Source: Deltaproteobacteria bacterium ADurb.Bin207 (GTDB taxonomy: Bacteria > Myxococcota_A > Polyangia > Polyangiales > Polyangiaceae). Taken from it: 64,000 nt of DNA. The notes beneath the pieces were generated by a model. That model saw only the letters and a list, made by a program, of their open reading frames with translations. It was not told where the DNA came from and ran no database searches. The DNA is taken from NCBI GenBank assembly GCA_002070115.1, contig MWCO01000002.1:62001-126000 (forward strand), written 5' to 3'. Positions 26,596 to 35,735 of this stretch are shown in pieces. The translations under genes were made by a program, and so were the position numbers. Every line of letters starts with the position of its first letter. The first letter of the stretch is position 1.

Positions 26596-28058
26596 ATACG
26601 AAAGCCGACGTCACCTTATTGAACCTGAACATGCTGTGTGTCCGGTATGTGGATCGCAGCGAAAGCGAGGTTCATTTGCCTCTTGGACCGCTTTACCTGG
26701 CGCATGCGCTCGAAAAGGCGGGATATGCGGTGGATTTTCGTGATTATCAGCTCGTGGACCGGGCCGATAAGTTTTCGATCGAAGCGTTGCGAAGGTTTTT
26801 ATCGGGGGCGGCACCTATCGTTTTCGTAAGCTGTATGGCCAATCTGCTTCCGTATACGTTGTTGGCGCTCGAACGATACAAGCTCGATCATCCGGATGCT
26901 TTCCTTGCGCTGGGGGGAGTGGGAGCGGCGGGGGTGGAGCGTCAGGTGCTTGATTTATGTCCCTGGATCGATGCGATATCGGTGGGGGAAGGAGAGGTTT
27001 CGGGACCAGCGTTGGTAAGGGCGGCCCAGCGAGGGCGGGGGACAGACGGAAGCTGGGATTTATGCGATGTGCCTGGCGTCCTGTGGAGGCAAAAAGGCGC
27101 GATTTTCGTGCAGCCGGCCGCGGCTCGGCTTCGGGATCTCGAAGCGATCGCGCCCGCTTGGCATCTTGTGGATTTGTCCCGATACGCGGGGATCAACATC
27201 ATTACGTCGCGGGGATGTCCTTTTCCTTGCTCATTTTGTTCTGTCGCGCCCGTATGGGGAAGAAAGCCGGTCCTGCGACGGGTTGAAGGCATCGTGGCCG
27301 AGATGGAGTGGTTGCACGAACGGGCGGGCTGCGAATTATTTCTCTTTCAAGACGAGTATTTTTTGTCTTCTTCCGACCGGGTACGCGCGTTGTGTGAGGC
27401 GATGCAATCGCGAGGGCTTCGGTTTCGATGGAAGGCGTTTGGGCGTATCGATCAAACCGATGAGCCCACGATGCGAGCGATGGCGCGGGGGGGATGTATC
27501 GAACTACGATTTGGGGTCGAATCGGGTTCGGACAGAATCCTCTCGAGGGTCGTCAAAGGGTTCGATGCCCAACGCGCGCACGAGGTACTCAGCGAAGCGG
27601 TAGGAATTTTTCCCGGTGTGGATGCGTTTTATATGTGGGGATTTCCTTTCGAAACGATGCAGGACTTCCAGCAGACGTTGCTGCACATGATCGTGAGTCG
27701 CACGATGGGGGTACGCATCTTGCCGTCGTTGTTGTCGCTTCTTCCCCAAACCGATTTGTATCAAAGCTTGGATCCATCGGAAAAACTCGAGTTTTTTCCG
27801 GAGTTATTCCCGGAGTATATGCTGACGGGACATGAGGTATGCGACGCTGGGCGGGTCCGCATACAGCCGGAGCACGCGTCGATCTACCGGTTCATCGAAC
27901 GGAATCCCCATGTGTTTCCTGGTTTTTTTCATATCGATGTCGAGGGCAACGTGCTTCCGAAAGCTCGCCTGTTGCAGAAGTTCGGTTTCTACGCATCGCA
28001 GGATCGTCAAGAACTGCTTGGTGCGGAAGTCGAGTGTTGTGGCGCGCATTCTCCCTAA
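26592..28058 (+). CDS. B12-binding radical SAM enzyme
   Basis: The GTG at 26592 overlaps the previous stop by four bases and is preferred over the TTG at 26574. The product has 488 residues. Residues ~1-140 form a cobalamin-binding-like Rossmann domain (LPLGPLYLAHALEKAGY...ALGGVGAAG), without an obvious His ligand motif. The radical SAM motif is CPFPCSFC (Cys209, Cys213, Cys216), followed by the TIM-barrel core (ELFLFQDEYF, ELRFGVESGSDRIL, GVDAFYMWGFPFETMQDF). These enzymes methylate unreactive carbons or rearrange peptides, sterols and other substrates. The preceding leader-like Tat protein is the natural candidate partner. The bases from 28059 to 28178 show no gene. Confidence 0.85.
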   Translation: MNTKADVTLLNLNMLCVRYVDRSESEVHLPLGPLYLAHALEKAGYAVDFRDYQLVDRADKFSIEALRRFLSGAAPIVFVSCMANLLPYTLLALERYKLDHPDAFLALGGVGAAGVERQVLDLCPWIDAISVGEGEVSGPALVRAAQRGRGTDGSWDLCDVPGVLWRQKGAIFVQPAAARLRDLEAIAPAWHLVDLSRYAGINIITSRGCPFPCSFCSVAPVWGRKPVLRRVEGIVAEMEWLHERAGCELFLFQDEYFLSSSDRVRALCEAMQSRGLRFRWKAFGRIDQTDEPTMRAMARGGCIELRFGVESGSDRILSRVVKGFDAQRAHEVLSEAVGIFPGVDAFYMWGFPFETMQDFQQTLLHMIVSRTMGVRILPSLLSLLPQTDLYQSLDPSEKLEFFPELFPEYMLTGHEVCDAGRVRIQPEHASIYRFIERNPHVFPGFFHIDVEGNVLPKARLLQKFGFYASQDRQELLGAEVECCGAHSP

Positions 28059-28178
28059 GGCATATCGACGCGCCCAGACGCGTGGATACATCTGCTTGGC
28101 GTACCAAAGCGTATCGAACGAGCCGACAGCGCGTTGCGATGGTGGCGCTCCCGGCTTCGGGTAGGGTATGAAGCTGTC

Positions 28179-29099
28179 ATGGTTCCGGCCCCTTTGGTTT
28201 TCTCCACGAACTCTTACGGCTATCTTCGCGACGAGATATGCAAGCTTGGACGGCTCGAGCGCGGCCAGGTAGAGCGTCGTACCTTTCCCGACGGCGAGCA
28301 TTATCAACGGATATGCGAGAGTGTATCGGGGCGTGATGTGGTGCTGGTCGGGGGAACCATCGATGATGGGGCTACGCTGGAGCTATTCGATCTTGCCTCG
28401 ACATTGGTGAAGTATGGGGCGGATCGATTGACGTTGGTGATTCCGTATTTTGGCTATTCGACGATGGAGCGGGCGGTTCGGGCGGGGGAGGTGGTGACGG
28501 CGAAAACGCGGGCGCGATTGTTCTCGGCGATCCCGCCCGCATCGCGAGGAAACCGCGTATTTTTGCTTGATTTGCACACCGAAGGCATCACGCATTACTT
28601 CGAGGGAGCGATTACGCCTCGGCATATCTCGGGAAGGAAAGTGATCGCGGCGGCGGCTCGCGAGATCGGTGGTGAGGACTTTGTGCTGGCCTGCACGGAT
28701 GCGGGTCGAGCCAAGTGGGTCGAGTCCCTGGCCAACGATTTGGGGGTGCATGCGGCCTTCGTTTTCAAACGGCGTCTGGACGAAACCCGTACGGAAGTTA
28801 CGGCGGTAAGCGCGCAAGTGCGCGGCAAGAACGTGGTGATTTATGATGATATGATTCGCACGGGGGGCTCGCTCATCCATGCGGCACGGGCGTATGCGGA
28901 TGCGGGGGCCGCGCGCCTCGATGCCATCACCACCCACGGGCTGTTTCCGGCCGATGCCTTGGAAAAACTGCGAAGCTGCGGGTTATTACAGCGTGTGGTG
29001 AGCACGAATAGCCATCCCAACGCATGCCGATTGCAGGACGATTTTCTGCAGGTCATTTCGGTGGCGGATATTTTGGTCGACGAGCTGCGCGCGCCGTAA
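28179..29099 (+). CDS. prs: Ribose-phosphate pyrophosphokinase, class II-like
   Basis: The 306 residues make PRPP from ribose 5-phosphate and ATP, the entry point to nucleotide, histidine and tryptophan synthesis. Visible motifs are [12 protein letters not shown], the PRPP-binding loop [10 protein letters not shown] and a catalytic-loop [10 protein letters not shown]. The central [20 protein letters not shown] and TDAGRAKW replace the usual bacterial PYARQDR and PDxGGxxRA. This resembles the class II, phosphate-independent enzymes best known from plants. The ATG at 28179 is preferred over the TTG at 28134. No obvious operon partner is present, since the next gene is on the opposite strand. 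Confidence 0.85.
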   Translation: MVPAPLVFSTNSYGYLRDEICKLGRLERGQVERRTFPDGEHYQRICESVSGRDVVLVGGTIDDGATLELFDLASTLVKYGADRLTLVIPYFGYSTMERAVRAGEVVTAKTRARLFSAIPPASRGNRVFLLDLHTEGITHYFEGAITPRHISGRKVIAAAAREIGGEDFVLACTDAGRAKWVESLANDLGVHAAFVFKRRLDETRTEVTAVSAQVRGKNVVIYDDMIRTGGSLIHAARAYADAGAARLDAITTHGLFPADALEKLRSCGLLQRVVSTNSHPNACRLQDDFLQVISVADILVDELRAP

Positions 29100-29224
29100 C
29101 TACTTGATCTTCCGTTATTTTTCGACAGCGAGCCTTGGATGAAATGGAAAAACGCTCGCCTCTGCCACGGATGACGTGATGGCTTCCGTGCATACGTCAT
29201 GCGTCGGCCCATCCTCCGAGCCCG

Positions 29225-32200
29225 TCATGCGTGACTATCCTTATCCGGATATTCCAAGTCTGTCTTCGATACGTCGGAACCCGAGTCTTGCGCGGCAGAC
29301 GGAGAGCCAGGACCGATTTGCGTTTTGCCCACATCGAGGGGAATTGCGTTTTCCGGAGGCGATGCACTGTCCTCTGTTTCTTTGTGTGCGGGCATCGAGG
29401 ATTGTTCGAGCCAGGCTGCCGTTGGCGATGCCTCGGGCCGTACACTAGGGGGGTTCGATGACCATGCATTTTCGGTCCGTGGCAGGATGGAAGTGCCGGA
29501 AAGCAGACGTGGAATTTCCGCGGCATCGTCATCGGAGGCCACCCAGGCGCTGACCCAGGAGAGCCATGAAATGGCCTGGTGTCGGAACAATATTTTTCGT
29601 GCGTCGAGGGGGCGCGGAGGTTTGGCGGGTTTGAGGCCTTTTATTTTCGGAGCCAGGGCTTTGGGGCGCTTGGCATCCACGCCGTAGGCATACTCCGTTC
29701 GATAATCGTTTCCGGGCCAGCATACGAGGCCTTCCTCGGCGATCTCGAAATGCGTTCCCTCGCCCAATTCTTCTTCGATTTGCTCGCGCACCAGATCGAC
29801 TTCCGCGCGCTGATAAAACCCTGCGAGTGCGTTTTCGAAGATGCGCGCCGACGTTCGTGAGCGCCGCACGAGCACGTCGACGAATCCTACGGACGGCATC
29901 CCTGCCAGAATTCGTCCTCCCTGCTGTTCGAAAGCGATCTCGCAAGCATCGCGACCAAGCTGCTCGCACGTCAATCGGATACGAATACGGTTGGAACTCA
30001 ATTCCACGCTTGCGATAGAAACCGGACCGAAGCGCCAGCGTGAGGATTTCAAAAGATAAGCCAACAGCTCTCGCTCCACGAAGCGTCGAATGGCTCGTTC
30101 CACCTCGGCAATCCCTTCGCGAAACTTGGCCGCACCACTGCCCTCGATCGATTTGCCATCGGCCACTCTCGCGATTTGCGAGGCCACTTGTTCGTGTTCT
30201 CGAGAGGCGGCGCGTCGCAATCGTTCATACAGTTTAGGCAGTGTTCCCGAGTGAATTCCCGCCACGAGAAGGCCTCTCATCGTTTCCCCATGAGCGCCAA
30301 ACCGCGCGGGCACCAGACGGTCAGGGATCGTAGCTCGATACAGTTTGTAATTCTCTTTCAGTTCCCACGCTAGAAAGCCCGTGACACTTGGCGCGAGAAA
30401 CGCCGTCACGCCCGCGATGGCCCCTCCGACGATGGGGCCCAGCGGCGACAGCGGAATTTGCAGCGCGGCAAGCATTTGCGGAGCAAAAGGAAGCGTGAGC
30501 TTATGAGCCACGGTGATGATCGGAAAATGCTTCAGCGGATTGAGTTCCGGCTCCACCAGCAGCGTGACATACACGCGAATCACGTACGCCACCATGGCCC
30601 AACACAACCCGAACGAAGCCCTCACGACCGTCCACAGACCATGGTGCCCCTGCTGATAGCGCAGCAGTTCATCCACGCGAATCATTCCTCGTAGCAACCA
30701 CTCCATCGCGACGGCAAACGATCTTGCAATGAGCTGAAGCAGTTGCGGAATCCACTGGTGACTCAGCACTTGCCATGTGGGCACGAGTTGTTCGAGCACG
30801 TAATCTTCGACTCGCTGGCCGATTCGCGTACCCGCCAGCAGACTCACGGTGACAAAGGTCGCCAGCGAACCCGCCAGCCCGAGAAACCAGTCTTCTTTTC
30901 GCAAGGGTGTGAGATAAAACGCAACGACAGCCAAAAGAATCGGCACGACAATCCGACGCAGGACGAGTCGTACGCCTGGGCGAGCGAACCATTGCTGCAC
31001 TGCGGGGATGGTGAGGATGGCCCTAGGAATGCGAAAGAACACCCAAGCGATGACAACGCCGAGCATCTCCAGGATTTGCATCCCAAAGGCCCGAAGCGGT
31101 TCGCTATGAAGTATCCCGAAAAGGATAGTCGATGTTACAAAAAACGAGGTGAGGGTCAACACGTTTGGCGCAGCGGCGCCAAAGAGTCTCCACAGCGGCC
31201 CCACCAGATGCCCCACGCCTTCGAGCAGCACGAACGCCGCGCCCAACGGAAGCAGCACATACAACGAGATGACTCTTCCCACGCGAGTCCCAAACGACAG
31301 GCTGCTCGCCTTTTGCATTCCTCGTAAGTAAATGTCACTTCGACGATAGATGCCATCGAGTTGCGTTTCGAGCCGCCGGTCGGCTTCGAGCAACGCGTCG
31401 CCATGGATCCATTCGGAGGAACCCTTCAGATCAGCTAGTTTGAGTTGATTGCGGGAGATGGCATCGCGAAGTTGCGGAAAAGTCAGATATCCACTGAGCA
31501 GGACTTGATCCATCAACTCCTCGATGAGTTTGTCGCGGGACAATTGTTCCGGGGTACTCGTCGCCACGAGCCCCACCTGGTCGAACACACGTCGAAAACG
31601 TGGACGAAGCGCCTCCCGAGTCCTTCGATCAGCGATTCGAACCGCATGACCGAGAGCGTCCGTGAGTCGTTTTCGCTCGGAAGAAGTGAGCCGCACGTGT
31701 TGTGCCCGAGCCAACGCAACTTGAAAGGCTCGAGCCACTCGCAGCTCCTTCGTGGACTCCAGCTTTCTTACAATCTTTCGCTTTCCGCGCGAAAGGATAT
31801 ACGACGCCACGTCGACAGCCTCGTGCTGCTTTTCGGCTGCGAGCGATGCACGTTGCAACGTGTACAACACTCTTGCCTCGATCCCGTACCGAATCCGACT
31901 CGAATCCGCGGCGGCACGATGAGCAAGAACAACGATAAGCGACGGCCAATCGATATCATCGGCCCGGTCGATGGAAGAGCCCAGCGCCGCATGCAAGCGC
32001 TGGCCCAGATGCCCACAACATTGCTGCAACGACTCTTCGGCTTGTTGTCGTAGTTGTGGTTCGAGTGCTCCACACGCCACCGCCCAATGCAGCACGGCCC
32101 GCACGTCATTGCCAACCTCTTGTGCTTTCCGCGCGCGGCCCTCGAGCCTTCGATAAGCCTTGGAAGGGATTTCTTTCGATGGGGCAACCAGCGGTTGTCG

Positions 32201-32881
32201 AACGGAGATGGGACTCCAAGGCCCCACCGTTCCCGTCGGTCCCAGGGCTTGTTGAACCGCGACCGGGCGCCCTTTCGATAGCAAAGGCAAAGGATCGACA
32301 TCGAGCGCGATGGCTTCATCCACTTTGTCAAACGCACTCAATCCGGGAAATGTCGTGACCAGAAGTCGAGGAGCGAAGTGCCGGAGTTCCAGGTAAACCG
32401 CAACGAACTCTACATACACTTCACGGTCCGTGCCCGGCGGAAGAACCAGGTCGTCATGACTCAAAATCGCGCGAATTTCATTGAATTCCGTCGGCCCTAT
32501 CAGCTCGATACGCTTCCGGATCTGGACATCGTCGAGGCAACCATCCGCCTGTCTGCGAGCCAACGCAAGATGCACACGCGCGTGAAATACATCACGCCAC
32601 AGTCTCGTGATGACCTCCGTGTCGGAACGAGTGCGAAGGAAACGAGGACTCGGACGCGCGATGAGAATGACGGGATCAGGAATGTCGGTCGCTGGCAATC
32701 CCAACTCTTCCGCGCCCGCGAGCGCGAGCAATTCGGTTTTCGCGATTGGATAACACTGGTCGTGGGGAACCAATCCCGAGAGCCTGTGATGGTATTTGAT
32801 GACGCGACGAAGAAAGCGAGGGTCCACCACGACCGCTCCAGCGGCATGACGCAAAGCGAGTTCGTGGGCGGCAAGATCCAT
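29225..32881 (-). CDS. Giant multi-pass membrane protein of unknown function
   Basis: The 1218 residues fit no family that I recognise. Residues ~1-520 are soluble and helix-rich, with several Arg-rich helices (RRVIKYHHRLSG, ERKRLTDALGHAVRIADRRTREAL). About nine hydrophobic segments lie at ~530-850 (SLYVLLPLGAAFVLLEGVGHLVG, LVLRRIVVPILLAVVAFYL, VGGAIAGVTAFLAPSVTGFLAW). A soluble domain at ~870-1060 includes FVERELLAYLLKSSRWRFGPVSIASVEL. The tail after ~1085 is Ser/Pro/Glu-rich and low in complexity. The gene starts four bases after the transketolase stop, so both are likely one transcript, but no metabolic link is evident. It could be a scaffold, a transporter or part of a lipid system; I give no function. 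Confidence 0.75.
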   Translation of the reverse strand: MDLAAHELALRHAAGAVVVDPRFLRRVIKYHHRLSGLVPHDQCYPIAKTELLALAGAEELGLPATDIPDPVILIARPSPRFLRTRSDTEVITRLWRDVFHARVHLALARRQADGCLDDVQIRKRIELIGPTEFNEIRAILSHDDLVLPPGTDREVYVEFVAVYLELRHFAPRLLVTTFPGLSAFDKVDEAIALDVDPLPLLSKGRPVAVQQALGPTGTVGPWSPISVRQPLVAPSKEIPSKAYRRLEGRARKAQEVGNDVRAVLHWAVACGALEPQLRQQAEESLQQCCGHLGQRLHAALGSSIDRADDIDWPSLIVVLAHRAAADSSRIRYGIEARVLYTLQRASLAAEKQHEAVDVASYILSRGKRKIVRKLESTKELRVARAFQVALARAQHVRLTSSERKRLTDALGHAVRIADRRTREALRPRFRRVFDQVGLVATSTPEQLSRDKLIEELMDQVLLSGYLTFPQLRDAISRNQLKLADLKGSSEWIHGDALLEADRRLETQLDGIYRRSDIYLRGMQKASSLSFGTRVGRVISLYVLLPLGAAFVLLEGVGHLVGPLWRLFGAAAPNVLTLTSFFVTSTILFGILHSEPLRAFGMQILEMLGVVIAWVFFRIPRAILTIPAVQQWFARPGVRLVLRRIVVPILLAVVAFYLTPLRKEDWFLGLAGSLATFVTVSLLAGTRIGQRVEDYVLEQLVPTWQVLSHQWIPQLLQLIARSFAVAMEWLLRGMIRVDELLRYQQGHHGLWTVVRASFGLCWAMVAYVIRVYVTLLVEPELNPLKHFPIITVAHKLTLPFAPQMLAALQIPLSPLGPIVGGAIAGVTAFLAPSVTGFLAWELKENYKLYRATIPDRLVPARFGAHGETMRGLLVAGIHSGTLPKLYERLRRAASREHEQVASQIARVADGKSIEGSGAAKFREGIAEVERAIRRFVERELLAYLLKSSRWRFGPVSIASVELSSNRIRIRLTCEQLGRDACEIAFEQQGGRILAGMPSVGFVDVLVRRSRTSARIFENALAGFYQRAEVDLVREQIEEELGEGTHFEIAEEGLVCWPGNDYRTEYAYGVDAKRPKALAPKIKGLKPAKPPRPLDARKILFRHQAISWLSWVSAWVASDDDAAEIPRLLSGTSILPRTENAWSSNPPSVRPEASPTAAWLEQSSMPAHKETEDSASPPENAIPLDVGKTQIGPGSPSAAQDSGSDVSKTDLEYPDKDSHA

Positions 32882-32885
32882 GCGA

Positions 32886-34910
32886 TTACGACTTCTTTTC
32901 CGCGATCACCTGGCGAATCGCGGCCACCACTCGATGAACATGAAATCCGTATTTTTCCATCGCTACGTGTCCAGGGGCCGAGCTTCCATATTGGTCCACG
33001 GTCACAAGCGCACGTCTATGTTTCACCCACCTTTCCCAGCCGAAACTGACTCCAGCCTCGACGGCCACGCGGGGGATATCCGAAGGAAGCACCTGCTCGA
33101 TATAGCTCGACGGTTGCGATTGAAAAATTTCCCAGCTTGGCATCGACACCACGCGAACGGCAATGCCTTCGGAAGCAAGCTGTTCGTGTGCTTGTAAGGC
33201 AAGGGAAACCTCCGAACCGGTGGCAATCACGACAACGTCCGCGGGCGCGTTTGCATCCGTCAGGATGTAAGCTCCTCGATGAAGCCCGCAAGCCGGTGCA
33301 TACTTGGCGCGGTCGATGACCGGAACCTTCTGGCGGGTCGTCACGAGCGCTACGGGACCATCGGAATACTGCATACACCAACGCCACGCTTCGGTGGTTT
33401 CATTCGGATCGGCCGGTCGCAAAACGATGACATTCGGCATGAGGCGAAGGGATGCGAGTTGTTCGACAGGTTGGTGGGTGGGACCGTCTTCGCCTACCGC
33501 GAGCGAGTCATGCGAAAAAACCATGAGGATGGGAAGATGCGCCAACGCTGCGATACGAATGGAAGGCCGCATATAATCCACGAACGTAAAGAACGTGGAT
33601 ACGAGGGGCCGAACGGCACCGTGATAAGCCATGCCATTAGCAATGGCAGTCATGGCGTGTTCGCGTACCCCAAAATGAATGTTGCGCCCCGCGCCTGTCA
33701 CGCCATCGAACGAGCCACCTTGTTTGATTTGGCTTTGTGTCGAACTGCCGATATCCGCATCGCCTCCGACCAGCCATGGCACGCGCGACGCTATGGCGTT
33801 GAGCGCTTTGCCAGAGGCATTTCTCGTGGGTTGATCCTCACCGGGAGAAAAGCTCGGCAAGTCCACATCCCAATCATCCGGCAACGCTCCTTCCCATGCC
33901 AGTTTCCATTGTTCCGCCAGCTCCGGGTACGCCTTTTCATACGCGCGAAACCGATTTTCCCAGGCGACTCGGGCCTCATGGCCGCGCTGCATCCCTTTGC
34001 CAATATGCGCGCGAACGGCCTCCGGCACATGAAAGTGCCACGACGGATCCCAACCCAGGTTTTTCTTCGTCAGCGCGAGTTCTTCCACACCGAGAGGTGC
34101 CCCATGCGATGCGTTCGACCCTTGTTTATTCGGTGAACCATATCCAATCGTCGTCTTCACGATGATCATCGACGGTCTTTGTGTTTCGGCACGGGCTTCC
34201 GATAGCGCACGATCAAGACCTTCCAGATCGTGGTTCCCATCCGCCACGAACACGACATGCCACCCATACGCTTCATAGCGTTTTCCCACGTCTTCCACGG
34301 AAAAGGTCAACGACGTGGGCCCATCCAACGTGACATCGTTGGCGTCGTACAAGCATATCAGCTTACCCAACCCCAATTGCCCCGCGAGAGACGCGGCTTC
34401 CGCCGATACGCCTTCCATCATGTCGCCGTCGGATACGATGGCGTAGGTGTGATGGTCCACGATCTCGTGACCCGGACGATTGAATCGGTGCGCGAGCATG
34501 CGCTCGGCGATCGCCATTCCCACTGCATTGGCAGCCCCCTGACCCAACGGTCCCGTGGTGGCTTCCACGCCCGCGGTGAGTCCAAACTCAGGATGCCCCG
34601 GTGTCTTGCTGCCCCATTGTCGGAAAGCTTTCAACGCTTCGATGGGTACATCCTCGAATCCCGCGATATGCATCAAACTGTATTGCAAAGGGCTTCCATG
34701 GCCTGGAGACAAAATGAATCGATCGCGATCGGGCCACGTCGGCGCGGATGGATCAATGAGCAGATGACGTTGCCAAAGCACGTAGCCCATCGGAGCTGCA
34801 CCCATCGGAAAACCGGGGTGTCCCGAATTGGCTCGTTGCGCCATGTCCGCGGCCATGATTCGAAGGGTGTTCACGCATAGCTGATCAATCGTTTGCATTT
34901 CCCCGTGCAT
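32886..34910 (-). CDS. tkt: Transketolase
   Basis: The 674 residues show all transketolase landmarks: N-terminal [16 protein letters not shown], the thiamine-diphosphate motif SDGDMMEG with ANDVTLDG, the pyrimidine-domain [17 protein letters not shown] and [14 protein letters not shown]. It moves two-carbon units between sugar phosphates in the non-oxidative pentose phosphate pathway, needing TPP and Mg2+. A clear AAGGAG lies about six bases before the ATG. The long downstream membrane-protein gene begins immediately after it, on the same strand. Confidence 0.97.
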   Translation of the reverse strand: MHGEMQTIDQLCVNTLRIMAADMAQRANSGHPGFPMGAAPMGYVLWQRHLLIDPSAPTWPDRDRFILSPGHGSPLQYSLMHIAGFEDVPIEALKAFRQWGSKTPGHPEFGLTAGVEATTGPLGQGAANAVGMAIAERMLAHRFNRPGHEIVDHHTYAIVSDGDMMEGVSAEAASLAGQLGLGKLICLYDANDVTLDGPTSLTFSVEDVGKRYEAYGWHVVFVADGNHDLEGLDRALSEARAETQRPSMIIVKTTIGYGSPNKQGSNASHGAPLGVEELALTKKNLGWDPSWHFHVPEAVRAHIGKGMQRGHEARVAWENRFRAYEKAYPELAEQWKLAWEGALPDDWDVDLPSFSPGEDQPTRNASGKALNAIASRVPWLVGGDADIGSSTQSQIKQGGSFDGVTGAGRNIHFGVREHAMTAIANGMAYHGAVRPLVSTFFTFVDYMRPSIRIAALAHLPILMVFSHDSLAVGEDGPTHQPVEQLASLRLMPNVIVLRPADPNETTEAWRWCMQYSDGPVALVTTRQKVPVIDRAKYAPACGLHRGAYILTDANAPADVVVIATGSEVSLALQAHEQLASEGIAVRVVSMPSWEIFQSQPSSYIEQVLPSDIPRVAVEAGVSFGWERWVKHRRALVTVDQYGSSAPGHVAMEKYGFHVHRVVAAIRQVIAEKKS

Positions 34911-35180
34911 CCCGTCTCCTTGGTCATCGACGACGCTTCCTTAACCCGAAAGGGCGCGGGTGGCCACTGGGGAAGGAAGTTGTGTGGTTTCAGCGAATCA
35001 CTTGCCAAAAACGCTGTGACACCATGGCAGGGACCAGGTCAACACGTGGTGCTCGTCGGTGCGCGGAGCGCGAGGGAAGGCTCTTGTTGATACCGATATT
35101 TATCGTTATTAATCAATAGGTTACATCAATCTAGAAGAGGCAAGCGGAAGTACTGCCGCGCGTACGGATCACGGCGCTTG

Positions 35181-35525
35181 ATGGTTCACGCTGATGGCGT
35201 CGAGAACGATTCGAATGCTTCCTGCGGTGGGATACGGGTCAAAGATCGCTTGTCTCGAAAGCTCGATGGCTTCCTCTCCAAGTTCAGCCGCGAGTGCTTC
35301 AACGCTGAGACCTTGGTCACCGACGCCGAGAACAGCAACTACCGCCGAGCGATGGTGGACAAGCTCGCGGCCACCTTGAACAATCCGGCCGACAATGAGG
35401 AGTTCGTCAAGTGGCTGATCGCCAGCATCTACAAGGGAAGACGGCTCAACACGGTGCTGGCAAGGCTCAAGGATCTGCTCAGACAGGCGATGGAGGCCAC
35501 GCGGATGCGGAGTAGGCTACCCTGA
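35181..35525 (+). CDS. Short unidentified ORF with codon use unlike its neighbours
   Basis: A 114-codon frame (AENSNYRRAMVDKLA...EEFVKWLIASIYKGRRL...) uses AAG, CTG/CTC, GAG and GCC heavily. This suggests a genuinely coding stretch, but of different origin from the flanking genes. I do not recognise a family. The first 30 residues may be upstream sequence, because the N-terminal part has weaker bias. It may be a fragment of a larger, once-transferred gene. An inverted repeat lies 16 bases after the stop. Confidence 0.5.
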   Translation: MVHADGVENDSNASCGGIRVKDRLSRKLDGFLSKFSRECFNAETLVTDAENSNYRRAMVDKLAATLNNPADNEEFVKWLIASIYKGRRLNTVLARLKDLLRQAMEATRMRSRLP

Positions 35526-35541
35526 TGGAGCAAACTCGAGC

Positions 35542-35574
35542 CTACAGGCCTTTTCGAAATCCGAACGCCTGTAG
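35542..35574 (+). terminator. Inverted repeat after the short ORF
   Basis: CTACAGGC and GCCTGTAG form a perfect eight-base stem with a 17-base loop just after the stop codon of the 35181-35525 frame. There is no run of T after the stem (GAAAACC follows), so intrinsic termination is uncertain. It may be an operator or the scar of a former element. Confidence 0.35.
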
Positions 35575-35735
35575 AAAACCAACTCGATCCTCAACGACAT
35601 AAGCCGTCAGCGCGATCACGCACCCGGCGCGAAACCAGCCGCCAACCGTGGCGCGAAGGGGATTTCAAGACAACGCAATGCGTCGCTACGGTTGCCCGCG
35701 GCGCATAACCCGCTGCCCTCCGCGGCCAGCCTCCC

